Below, in pieces: positions 1-6,445 of a stretch of DNA of 9,519 nt; position 1 is the first letter of the stretch; each line of letters starts with the position of its first letter. The stretch lies in contig WJIO01000030.1 in assembly GCA_014730235.1 (NCBI GenBank), positions 1 to 9,519 on the forward strand, written 5' to 3'. The position numbers were made by a program, and so were the translations under genes. This stretch comes from Candidatus Poribacteria bacterium. Its GTDB lineage: Bacteria; Poribacteria; DTPJ01; WJIO01. Below the pieces are notes generated by a model. That model made no database searches, had not been told where the DNA came from, and saw only the letters and a program-made list of their open reading frames with translations.

Positions 1-97
1 TCCTTTTTGCTCAAGCTTTTTCAAAAAGCTTGAAGCAGGAATGACAGCATAAAGAAGTTTCCTATCTTTACCACACTGAACCCGGAAGAACCAAAAT
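1..97 (-). repeat. Family A palindromic repeat, partial copy cut by the window edge
   Basis: Read on the minus strand this is one arm of repeat family A. It has the end TTCTTCCGGGTTCAGTGTGG, then the arm stretch ending CTTCTTTATGC, then the core TGTCATTCCTGC leading into a hairpin built on TCAAGCTTTTT/AAAAAGCTTGA (11-32). Positions 11-92 match the copy at 1266-1350 in inverted orientation with two mismatches. The first ten bases are a degraded half of the core. The other arm, if present, lies left of the window. It is non-coding, with no transposase nearby. Confidence 0.8.
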
Positions 98-129
98 AAT
101 CATTCGGGTATACAAGGAGGTCTAATCTT

Positions 130-1182
130 ATGCGCGCAGGTATTTTAAAACTGAGGCAGGAAGAATCATATAAAGAATTCATAAACTCCCATCCCGATGC
201 CACTATTCACCACACTCTGGAATGGCGGGATGTCATACAAACGGCTTTTGGGCATCGTCCCTTTTACATTGTTGCTTATGAAGGTAAAGATATTGTTGGT
301 GCTTTACCATTATTTGAGGTAAATGCAGCTTTTGACAGAAAAAGACTTGTTTCTGTTCCTTACTGCTATTTTGTTAAGGTATTATACAAGGACGATAAAT
401 CATTGCTGGCAATGCTGGATTTTGCCAAAAAGATTGCTGATTCCAGGGATTGCATGTATCTTGAAATCAGGCATGGCTATGATCTCCCGGAAATTCCGGA
501 TTTTAAACGCCATGAACACTTTATCCGTTCCACTGTGGACCTTTCTGTGCCTATAGATGAAGTATGGAAAAAATTCAGAAAGTCAGCAAAAGAAGCCACA
601 AAAAAAGCCAGGCGCAGTGGTCTGGAAATTATTAGGGCTAAAAACCTTCAGCATTATAGAATACATTACCGATTGGCCCTGGAAACTCGTAAAAAACTGG
701 GTTTACCCGCATTTCCGTATGAATTATTTAAATCAATATATTATATATTACATACTTCAGGTAAAGCTAAGCTTTATATGGCATTTTTTAAGGATCAATT
801 TATCACTGCCGAATTAGTCTTATATCATAACAAAACTGCCACCGCTGCAATTGTAGGATCTAAGGAAAATCGTGAAATATATAGACTCAGACCGCAAAAT
901 CTTATAATCTGGACTGAAATACAGGAAGCTCATGAAATGGGACATAAAATTTTCGATTTTGGAGTTACTCCACCTGATAACGAGGGTCTTCTTTTCTTTA
1001 AATCGAACTGGGGGTCGCAGAACAAAACTATGTCCTATTATTATTTCATGAGGAAAAATTTAGAAATTCCGATTGTTGATACAAATGAACCCAAAATCCA
1101 ACTTGGATGCTCCATATTAAGAAAAATGCCCCTTATGGTAAATCGTGTTATCGGCCCGCTTTTATTAAAACAATTTGATTAA
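130..1182 (+). CDS. FemAB/GNAT-fold acyl- or aminoacyl-transferase-like protein
   Basis: A 350-residue soluble protein with no signal peptide or membrane segment. The length and sequence pattern fit the FemAB-like branch of the GNAT superfamily (Acetyltransf_6 type). An N-terminal half carries a HHTLEW segment near residue 27, as is common in this family. A basic linker (KKFRKSAKEATKKARRSG, about residues 147-164) follows. The C-terminal GNAT half ends in the diagnostic stretch FDFGVTPPDNEGLLFFKSNWG near 290. Known relatives transfer amino acids or acyl groups to peptidoglycan, lipid or exopolysaccharide precursors in the cytoplasm; the substrate here cannot be told. The start is firm: an AAGGAGG Shine-Dalgarno at 114-120 sits 9 nt before the ATG. 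It is a single gene, enclosed by inverted family A repeats at 1-97 and 1266-1360, with no neighbour in operon distance. No clear promoter was found between the repeat and the RBS. Confidence 0.8.
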   Translation: MRAGILKLRQEESYKEFINSHPDATIHHTLEWRDVIQTAFGHRPFYIVAYEGKDIVGALPLFEVNAAFDRKRLVSVPYCYFVKVLYKDDKSLLAMLDFAKKIADSRDCMYLEIRHGYDLPEIPDFKRHEHFIRSTVDLSVPIDEVWKKFRKSAKEATKKARRSGLEIIRAKNLQHYRIHYRLALETRKKLGLPAFPYELFKSIYYILHTSGKAKLYMAFFKDQFITAELVLYHNKTATAAIVGSKENREIYRLRPQNLIIWTEIQEAHEMGHKIFDFGVTPPDNEGLLFFKSNWGSQNKTMSYYYFMRKNLEIPIVDTNEPKIQLGCSILRKMPLMVNRVIGPLLLKQFD

Positions 1183-1265
1183 TATTCCAGTTCCCCACCA
1201 TTAGATGGTGAATATATAGAAAAGTATACCCAGTAATAGTAAAGTATGAATGCCTAAGGATATAT

Positions 1266-1390
1266 GGCTCTTCCGGGTTCAGTGTTGTAAAGATAGGAAA
1301 CTTCTTTATGCTGTCATTCCTGCTTCAAGCTTTTTGAAAAAGCTTGAAGCAGGAATGACAACTAAATTATATCCATTTTTTAACGATTAC
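1266..1390 (+). repeat. Chimeric A/B palindromic repeat
   Basis: The left part (1266-1360) is a family A arm: GGCTCTTCCGGGTTCAGTG, the same arm interior, and the core TGTCATTCCTGC. The core is followed by an extended hairpin (TTCAAGCTTTTT/AAAAAGCTTGAA) and GCAGGAATGACA. From 1361 to 1390 the sequence switches to the right end of family B: ACTAAATT, then CATTTTTTAACGATTAC, as at 3487-3516. The two ends therefore do not match each other as terminal inverted repeats. The join is exactly at the shared core hairpin. Confidence 0.75.
1344..1372 (+). promoter_or_regulatory. Possible promoter inside the chimeric repeat, driving DinB
   Basis: TTGAAG (1344-1349), a 17-nt spacer and TTATAT (1367-1372) form a sigma70-like pair, with the transcription start expected near 1380 and a leader of under 30 nt before the DinB ATG. 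The -35 lies in the repeat's core hairpin and the -10 in its family B tail, so the mobile repeat may supply this promoter. The match is imperfect. Confidence 0.35.
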
Positions 1391-1407
1391 TTAATAGGGG
1401 AAAGAAT

Positions 1408-1890
1408 ATGCAAAATTCACTATTTATTGATGTCTGTCGTACTAATTACAATGCCTTGTTGGAAATGCTGGGTGAAATAATCGAGCTATGCCCTGATGAA
1501 CTCTGGGATGATAAAACTGATGGTCCGCCCTTCTGGCAGCAGCTATATCATACAATTGGTTACACCGACTTTTATATCAGTGAATCTATAGAAAGCTTTG
1601 AAAAACCTACTTTTGCGGAGGAAAATGCCTTTGATCTCACCCACGATGTGAAAAAAGCCGTTTCGCGAAAACAGATGCAGAAATATCTTGAGGTTGTAAA
1701 AAAACACTGCAACGCCGCCCTTAACAATATGACCATTGAATATCTTGAAGGCAAAAATCCTTTCCACTGGACAGGCCCAACTCCAGCTCACCGTCTTGTT
1801 TATAATATAAGACATACGCAGCATCATATTGGCTGGCTAAATTCCATACTGGCCAAAAAAATCGGTAAGACAGCCAAATGGGTAATCTAA
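1408..1890 (+). CDS. DinB/YfiT-like four-helix metal-binding protein
   Basis: A 160-residue cytoplasmic protein of the DinB superfamily, which is a four-helix bundle with a three-histidine metal site. The likely triad is His48 (in QLYHTIGY) plus His136 and His140 in the signature RHTQHHIGWLNSIL, with the HxxxH spacing typical of the family. Length is normal for DinB proteins. Members include thiol-dependent S-transferases and damage-induced proteins; the true substrate here is unknown. The start is supported by an AGGGG/GAAAG purine stretch at 1396-1404 just before the ATG. The next gene, the DUF5916 remnant, starts 18 nt after the stop, so the two were probably one transcript. The promoter may lie in the repeat directly upstream. 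Confidence 0.85.
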   Translation: MQNSLFIDVCRTNYNALLEMLGEIIELCPDELWDDKTDGPPFWQQLYHTIGYTDFYISESIESFEKPTFAEENAFDLTHDVKKAVSRKQMQKYLEVVKKHCNAALNNMTIEYLEGKNPFHWTGPTPAHRLVYNIRHTQHHIGWLNSILAKKIGKTAKWVI

Positions 1891-1908
1891 AAAACCAGGA
1901 GAATCACA

Positions 1909-2495
1909 ATGAGTAAAGCCGCTATTCTGATTATCTCTTTTGTTTTTATAATAACTTCGTTTACTTTAGCTGAGGATATAGAAAGACGACAGATCGTAGC
2001 TGTAAGGGTTAAAACGCCGCCAAAAATCGATGGAGTTCTGGATGATCTGGCCTGGAAGAAGGTCAAACCTTCGGAAGGATTTATACAGAGCAAACCGGAC
2101 ATGGGCCAACCTATGAACCAAAACACTGCTATCAGTATTGTTTATGATAATGAAAACATATATGTTGGGATAATGTGTTACGATACTGAGCCTGAGAAGG
2201 TGGTGGCAACGGAAATGCGTCGAGATCATGAGGGGGTTTGGGATGCTAACGACTTTGTCCGGTTCATCTTTGACACCCATCACGACTTGCGGAGCGCGTA
2301 TTATTTCGGTACAAACGCACTGGGGGCCAGGCCGATGCCCGGATAACCGATAACGGCAACTTTCACCTGAACTGGGACGCGGTCTGGGACTGCGCCGCAA
2401 AGCGTAATTCCCAGGGATGGGCGGCGGAATTCAGTATTCCCTTCCGACAGCTTCGATTAAGGCTACTTATTTCTTTAATATTTAGAAGAATATAA
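1909..2495 (+). pseudogene. Truncated, frameshifted DUF5916/CBM9-like secreted protein remnant
   Basis: The start is good: AGGAG at 1897-1901, then ATG, then a signal peptide (hydrophobic residues 5-20, likely cut after TLA). The mature part begins like the CBM9-like N-terminal domain found before DUF5916 barrels: KIDGVLDDLAW, then AISIVYDNENIYVGI, then WDANDFVRFIFDT. At TNALGA (about 2326) the frame is lost and a stop follows at 2344-2346. Adding one C near 2326-2328 restores QADARITDNGNFHLNWDAVW and GWAAEFSIPFRQLR, the expected continuation. Similarity ends at about 2456 and the restored frame stops at 2493-2495. Intact relatives are several hundred residues longer and carry a C-terminal outer-membrane barrel domain, which is absent here. 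The 3' part (about 2320-2456) is visibly more GC-rich than its surroundings. Confidence 0.75.
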
Positions 2496-2499
2496 AACC

Positions 2500-2644
2500 T
2501 TTAAAACATTTTGGTTCTTCCGGGTTTAGTGTGGTAAAGATAAGAAACTTCTTTATGCTGTCATTCCTGCTTTTGCAGGAATGACAAGCTGAGAGCATTT
2601 TCAATTATTACCACACTAAACCCGGAAGAATCAAAATGTTTAAA
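2500..2644. repeat. Family A palindromic repeat, complete MITE-like copy
   Basis: A 145-bp non-coding element with terminal inverted repeats at 2500-2537 and 2608-2644. They start TTTAAAACATTTTGG / TTTAAACATTTTGA, continue TTCTTCCGGG and then TTTAGTGTGGTAA, and differ by one base and one indel. A central hairpin at 2559-2586 has 12-bp stems TGTCATTCCTGC/GCAGGAATGACA around TTTT. The two arms between end and core differ: AAGATAAGAAACTTC on the left, and TAATTGAAAATGCTC read inward from the right. No clear target-site duplication is visible. It sits between the DUF5916 remnant and the minus-strand LamG-like gene. Confidence 0.85.
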
Positions 2645-2656
2645 CTTATCTATATT

Positions 2657-3343
2657 TCAATAAATCTTTATACTACTCCATGTAGAGGCAAGCTTACCCG
2701 CATATTCTACAGGTGAATTAACGCCGGAATCGGGCACACCGGGGCCTGTGACTCTAAAGTCATCAAAAGATGCCTCACAACCAAGGGTTTTTAACCCTAT
2801 AAAACCAACCTTATCATCCACATCTCTTGCATATTCTTTTATTAAATCATCATCAATGTAAATTTCATGTTCGTTATTTTCAACTACAACCTTGATGCTG
2901 TGCCATTCATCCAGCCCAAAGGCGAAAGGCATGTTCTGGTTTGCCTGCCAATTGCCGTTAAAACAGTTGTTGATACGAACAATTGAATCGTTATTGTCCA
3001 ATACTACATGATACTGATTATCCTTATCCTGCCATTTATACATAATACCGGCTTCAAGCTGGCTTTCAACCCCGCTGGTAATTATATTCACCATAACTTC
3101 TATAGTGAAATTATCTCCCCAGTTCTCTGAACCTTCCAGATAACTGAAAAGCCCTCTGGCTCCATTTGAAGTTGTGTCGGTTTGATGGTAGACTCCACCC
3201 TCAATCGCCCATTCTCCCATGCCTACAACCCAGAAGTCGTTTGGATTTTCAAAATCATCAAAAAACGTTCCAGAATAAACACTACCGCATACAAAAATCA
3301 TTAATATGCAGACCAATAAAATCATCTTAGCTGAATTTAACAT
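2657..3343 (-). CDS. Secreted LamG/concanavalin-like (DUF1080-type) protein
   Basis: A 228-residue exported protein. Residues 1-24 form a signal peptide (MLNSAKMILLV start, likely cut after VYS). Residues about 26-197 look like one concanavalin/LamG or DUF1080-type beta-sandwich: FFDDFENPNDFW, GEWAIEGGVYHQ, AGIMYKWQDKDNQYHVVLD, EWHSIKVVVENNEHEIYIDDD and a closing ASFDDFRV. This fold usually binds glycans or forms part of glycan-acting surface proteins; no catalytic residues can be assigned. A Pro/Gly-rich linker leads to a short C-terminal tail, AGKLASTWSSIKIY, which may be a sorting or anchoring signal (inference). The start is supported by a GGGGG Shine-Dalgarno (+ strand CCCCC at 3352-3356). 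It appears to be transcribed alone. A weak -10 (TATAAC) lies upstream, next to the family B repeat. Confidence 0.7.
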   Translation of the reverse strand: MLNSAKMILLVCILMIFVCGSVYSGTFFDDFENPNDFWVVGMGEWAIEGGVYHQTDTTSNGARGLFSYLEGSENWGDNFTIEVMVNIITSGVESQLEAGIMYKWQDKDNQYHVVLDNNDSIVRINNCFNGNWQANQNMPFAFGLDEWHSIKVVVENNEHEIYIDDDLIKEYARDVDDKVGFIGLKTLGCEASFDDFRVTGPGVPDSGVNSPVEYAGKLASTWSSIKIY

Positions 3344-3391
3344 AATTAGATCCCCCTATGGAATGTTATATTATTAGCATCTATGTTATAT

Positions 3392-3516
3392 GTAATCGTT
3401 AAAAAATGAAAAATGTGTTTAGAATAATACCCTTACCATGATGGTAAATTACAAAATATGTCATTCCTGCGAAAGCAGGAATGACAACTAAATTGCATTC
3501 ATTTTTTAACGATTAC
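3392..3516. repeat. Family B palindromic repeat, complete MITE-like copy with TATAT duplication
   Basis: A 125-bp non-coding element with ends GTAATCGTTAAAAAATGAA (3392-3410) and its inverse TTCATTTTTTAACGATTAC (3498-3516). The same 5 bases, TATAT, flank both sides (3387-3391 and 3517-3521) and may be a target-site duplication. The central hairpin at 3459-3486, TGTCATTCCTGC-GAAA-GCAGGAATGACA, has stems identical to those of family A. A smaller hairpin (TTACCATGATGGTAA) sits in the left half. It lies between the LamG-like gene and the cytochrome remnant. Confidence 0.8.
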
Positions 3517-3613
3517 TATATGGAAAATCGTATTGACATTCTACCAAAATTTAACTTACAGATCAACAAAAAATGGAAAATATATGTTATTTTTTATTGA
3601 CATAAAAATTTGA

Positions 3614-3931
3614 TCATATACACCATATTTTACCCACGCAATAAATTCAAAGGGCAAAAGCTGTAATAAATGTCATGGCAACAAGGGTATGAAAATTATC
3701 GAGAAGGATGAATCCGTATCTATGATGTCCATTAAGAATGGTGAAGTGGTTCACTGGGAAGGTATTGCTCCTGTAATCCATGAAAATCTGAAATGGGTCT
3801 ATCTGAATAAAGTTGGGGACAAATGGGTTCCTATCGAAAATGAAGAAGAGGCGAAAATTCAACTTGTAGGATACGGAGAGGCTTTGACAGAAGAGCAGAT
3901 AGAAAAGCTTATGGAGTCATACAAAGAGTAG
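3614..3931 (+). pseudogene. Headless C-terminal remnant of a multihaem cytochrome c
   Basis: The first ATG in this frame is at 3689 and would give an 80-residue hypothetical protein (MKIIEKDESV to LMESYKE). That ATG has a poor ribosome site, with AAGGG only 1 nt away. The same frame is open upstream to a stop at 3611-3613 and reads THAINSKGKSCNKCHGNKG just before it. CNKCH is a c-type haem-binding CxxCH motif, and a His several residues earlier is common in multihaem cytochromes. No ATG, GTG or TTG start and no signal peptide precede the motif, so export and haem attachment are not possible from this frame. I read it as the last haem site and tail of a larger cytochrome whose front is gone; a family B repeat ends about 100 nt upstream. 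The tail (GEVVHWEGIAPVIHENLKWV) is well-formed protein sequence and ends at a strong terminator. It could still be expressed from 3689 as a small protein. Confidence 0.55.
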
Positions 3932-3939
3932 CAAATATT

Positions 3940-3980
3940 TGTCTCATGCGGTTTTAGTAACCGCATGAGACAGTTTTTTT
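3940..3980 (+). terminator. Rho-independent terminator after the cytochrome remnant
   Basis: A 14-bp perfect stem TGTCTCATGCGGTT/AACCGCATGAGACA (3940-3953 with 3959-3972) around a 5-nt loop is followed by GTTTTTTT (3973-3980). It ends plus-strand transcription 9 nt after the remnant's stop. It also lies at the end of the convergent minus gene, but the minus-side tail (AAATATTTGC) is a poor U-tract. Confidence 0.9.
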
Positions 3981-5890
3981 CAAAACCAGGTAGTATATAA
4001 AGGCTCTCCCACAATTAAGCTCATGATCCCCCAGTAACATCCCACGACAAAATCCCCCACCACCAGTCCCATAAAGAACGGCAGGGCTTTGTTATACATT
4101 TTCAATCCGCCGAATTTTATTATAACCCATTTTATCACAGAGGTTGTAAGTAATGTGAACCAATAAACGTCAATCGTTCCGGAACTGATACCCAGAATAT
4201 ATCCCGCCGGATGAAAGGGCCACCATAAAAACCTTGTTCTGGCCCACCATATCATGATAGAGAATATAAAGCTGGTTCCTGTTATAGTCAGTCCTGTGGT
4301 ATCAACAGGTCTGGGATGATTAAGCCATCCGCTCAGGTTATTGTAAGCCTGCCATCCCGCCCCAAGAAGTTCCCCGGCAGTAGTCGCACCATATTTGTAT
4401 AAAGTGTAGGGATATATCCAGAACGTGGCCACAACCCCTATAACAATGGCCAGAAGCATGGCCAGTGCCATCCTTCGGGTTTTGGCTCCGGTTCGTTCCG
4501 CCATCTTAAAGGCTTCCAGTTGGTGCGGCATGGGGTGACTTCTGTTGAACCTGTTGAACCAGTAAAAAAGGGAAAGTAGAGCAAGGTTATTTGGCCCTAA
4601 TCGTCGTGTCCCGAAAACAGATATAATCACCGTCTGGGGATTAACCAGCAGTATTGCATGAAGGGGAGGCCCCATCTCGGCACGCATCCGGGTTATACTT
4701 ATGGATATGGCGAAATACAGGCCAAAGAAAACAGGAATTAACCATAAAGACATACCTAATTCCTGACAAAAGAACATCAGTGCAGCCATTCCAAGAACTA
4801 TACCTATTACCGCCGTCCTATAGCTCATGGGTTCGTTTGAATCATCCAACTTTGACCTGCCGATGACTTTTAGAAATACGTCTTTAAGATGGCTCCTGCT
4901 GGCCCATAACGCAACCACGCACAGGGCCAGCATGGCCCCGGTGGCCTGCTCTCCAAAGAAGGGATAACGGGGTATATTACCCCAACCCATTATCCTTCCG
5001 AAAACCCGCTCCCATTTCCGAAACAGGAAAAAGAACCATGTAGAAAATGTCATATCCAAAGGTATAAGGAAAGAAAGACCTATAAGGAAGGGATAAAAGC
5101 GTATAGGCATAGAACCCACAGCATTTAACGGAGGACGGGTAAAGAAGCGTCCCAGATCGTAACTTGGGTCTTTGATGGGTATAACCGGAATGGAGGGATA
5201 CATAAAATTAAGACCGTTGATAATACTAATAAATCCGGCTATTCCGAACCCTATCCACATCAACTTAAGCCTGTAAAATTTAAAACCCGGTTCGGTCATT
5301 CGCAGGGGTATCTGAATAATGGGGTATGAAAGTCTCTCCTGTTCTATCCATCTTTTCCTTATTATGACGTTTATGCAAAGGAGCATAAAAAACAGCAGAC
5401 AGATAAGGAACGACCAGGCAAGCATAACTGGAAGCCAGCTTTCAACATACTCAGGAATGAAAAAATTTGATTCACCCTTATAAAAATCCCTTGTGGCCCG
5501 GGGATTATCAATAACCAGCCATCTGGGCAGATAGTTATGAAAGAGATTTACCCAATCATTTTCCGGCGTGGCATACCAGAAGGCATGGGTTAAAACGCCC
5601 ATGAGACACACCATGTTATCATGAGCGGTAAAGGCCGTTGTTGCGGCTAACATGACGTATATTATAAGTATCTCATTCTGCGTAAATAATTGAATATTTA
5701 AGACTTTTTTAAGCAGGAAGTTAAGGGCTACAAATACGGCGATGACGAATATACCAAGCTGAGGCAAAGACATGGAAGTCCAGTGCAGAGCGTGCCATAT
5801 CATCTCCTGCAAAGCCACCAGATAGACAAACCCCGGCATCAGTATAAGACCTATGACGATAGCTTTGGCTGTTACTCGGGATCTGGACAT
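3980..5890 (-). CDS. Large polytopic membrane protein, DUF6785/DUF6784-type (OPT-like)
   Basis: A 636-residue integral membrane protein with many hydrophobic segments, roughly a dozen or more, from residue 10 to the C-terminus. Marks I associate with DUF6785/DUF6784 proteins are RKRWIEQERLSYPIIQIPL after the first membrane block (near 180), GWGNIPRYPFFGEQATGA in the middle, ITRMRAEMGPPLH, and NRFNRSHPMPHQLEAFKMAERTG before the last membrane segments. Such proteins occur in Planctomycetes- and Poribacteria-like genomes and look related to OPT oligopeptide transporters. No substrate is known, so transport is an inference. Length is normal and the frame is intact. The only in-frame start after the upstream stop is this ATG; a GGGGAGGG stretch lies rather far upstream (about 15 nt). 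It is a single gene with a recognisable promoter about 120 nt upstream, and it ends against the terminator of the convergent cytochrome remnant. Confidence 0.75.
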   Translation of the reverse strand: MSRSRVTAKAIVIGLILMPGFVYLVALQEMIWHALHWTSMSLPQLGIFVIAVFVALNFLLKKVLNIQLFTQNEILIIYVMLAATTAFTAHDNMVCLMGVLTHAFWYATPENDWVNLFHNYLPRWLVIDNPRATRDFYKGESNFFIPEYVESWLPVMLAWSFLICLLFFMLLCINVIIRKRWIEQERLSYPIIQIPLRMTEPGFKFYRLKLMWIGFGIAGFISIINGLNFMYPSIPVIPIKDPSYDLGRFFTRPPLNAVGSMPIRFYPFLIGLSFLIPLDMTFSTWFFFLFRKWERVFGRIMGWGNIPRYPFFGEQATGAMLALCVVALWASRSHLKDVFLKVIGRSKLDDSNEPMSYRTAVIGIVLGMAALMFFCQELGMSLWLIPVFFGLYFAISISITRMRAEMGPPLHAILLVNPQTVIISVFGTRRLGPNNLALLSLFYWFNRFNRSHPMPHQLEAFKMAERTGAKTRRMALAMLLAIVIGVVATFWIYPYTLYKYGATTAGELLGAGWQAYNNLSGWLNHPRPVDTTGLTITGTSFIFSIMIWWARTRFLWWPFHPAGYILGISSGTIDVYWFTLLTTSVIKWVIIKFGGLKMYNKALPFFMGLVVGDFVVGCYWGIMSLIVGEPLYTTWF

Positions 5891-6016
5891 TCTGGTCTCG
5901 CCGAACCCTCCCCGGATACAAAATAGTTGATACTAATTCAGTAGAAGTGTGAATTGACAGTCTTTTGAACATGCAAGTGATTCTGGTAAGATAAGAAAAA
6001 TTTGCCTCTGTAACCT

Positions 6017-6046
6017 ATTTTATCAGATTCAGGTTCTACAAGTCAA
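6017..6046 (-). promoter_or_regulatory. Sigma70-type promoter for the membrane protein gene
   Basis: On the minus strand TTGACT (6041-6046) is followed after 18 nt by TAAAAT (6017-6022). Transcription would start near 6010, leaving a leader of about 120 nt before the ATG at 5890. No other gene lies downstream on this strand before the membrane protein. Confidence 0.5.
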
Positions 6047-6104
6047 TAAAAGTTTATCCGTTCCAGGCGTAAAGTTTGTATAAGCAGAAAATTTATGTCC
6101 GTGA

Positions 6105-6266
6105 AAACTTTGGCTCTTCCGGTTTGAGTATGATAATAATTTGAAAATTTTTTCAACCTGTCATTCCTGCGAAAGCAGGAATCCAGTAGTAATGCTAAGC
6201 TTATAGATTCCTGCTTTCGCAGGAATGACAGCATAAAGAAGTTTCTTATCTTTATTACACTAAATT
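6105..6266. repeat. Family A repeat with a doubled core hairpin
   Basis: The left end is AAAACTTTGGCTCTTCCGG, followed by the arm with AATAATTTGAAAATTTT (the arm that is on the right in the 2500 copy). The right arm is GCATAAAGAAGTTTCTTATC, and its end is decayed after CACTAAA (6266). The core is doubled: 6159-6183 and 6206-6230 are perfect 25-bp inverted repeats of each other, and each contains its own hairpin (ATTCCTGC-GAAA/TTTC-GCAGGAAT). The spacer CAGTAGTAATGC... follows GCAGGAATC, which makes GCAGGAATCCAG. It lies between two divergently oriented promoters. Confidence 0.8.
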
Positions 6267-6410
6267 GAGACAGGTTAGTCAATATCACCAGGCATAAATT
6301 TCACAACCCTATGTCATTGCGAGGAACAGGGTGACATGTATAGTAAGTTTTTGACCTGTTCAAAAGACTTCACGAACAAGAAATTTCTGCTTGGTAATCC
6401 TGAAAATAGT

Positions 6411-6439
6411 TTGACAGTTTTTATTTATTTTGGTATAAT
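6411..6439 (+). promoter_or_regulatory. Near-consensus sigma70 promoter for the RRM gene
   Basis: TTGACA (6411-6416), a spacer of exactly 17 nt and TATAAT (6434-6439) match the consensus perfectly. Transcription should start around 6445-6447. The next supported gene on this strand is the RRM protein at 6739, so this promoter gives it a leader of about 290 nt. Confidence 0.8.
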
Positions 6440-6445
6440 TATATG

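Noticed and set aside
1196-1210. Small hairpin CACCAT-TAG-ATGGTG after the FemAB-like gene
   Set aside because: The stem is only 6 bp and no T-run follows, so I do not call it a terminator. It faintly resembles the small hairpin in family B.
1250-1480. A 76-codon plus-strand open frame
   Set aside because: It runs through the chimeric repeat and into the DinB gene in another frame; it has no family features.
1966-2400. A 144-codon minus-strand frame opposite the DUF5916 remnant
   Set aside because: It is antisense to sequence whose plus-strand translation matches a known family; its own translation shows no fold or signal.
3520-3600. Short frame MENRIDILPKFNLQ... just after the family B repeat
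   Set aside because: It stops after about 26 codons, is not in frame with the cytochrome remnant, and shows no haem or signal motif that would make it the missing front.
6312-6336. TGTCATTGCGAGGAACAGGG, similar to widespread TCATTGCGAG-type dispersed repeats
   Set aside because: Only one short fragment is present and the usual second half is missing, so it is not listed as a repeat element.
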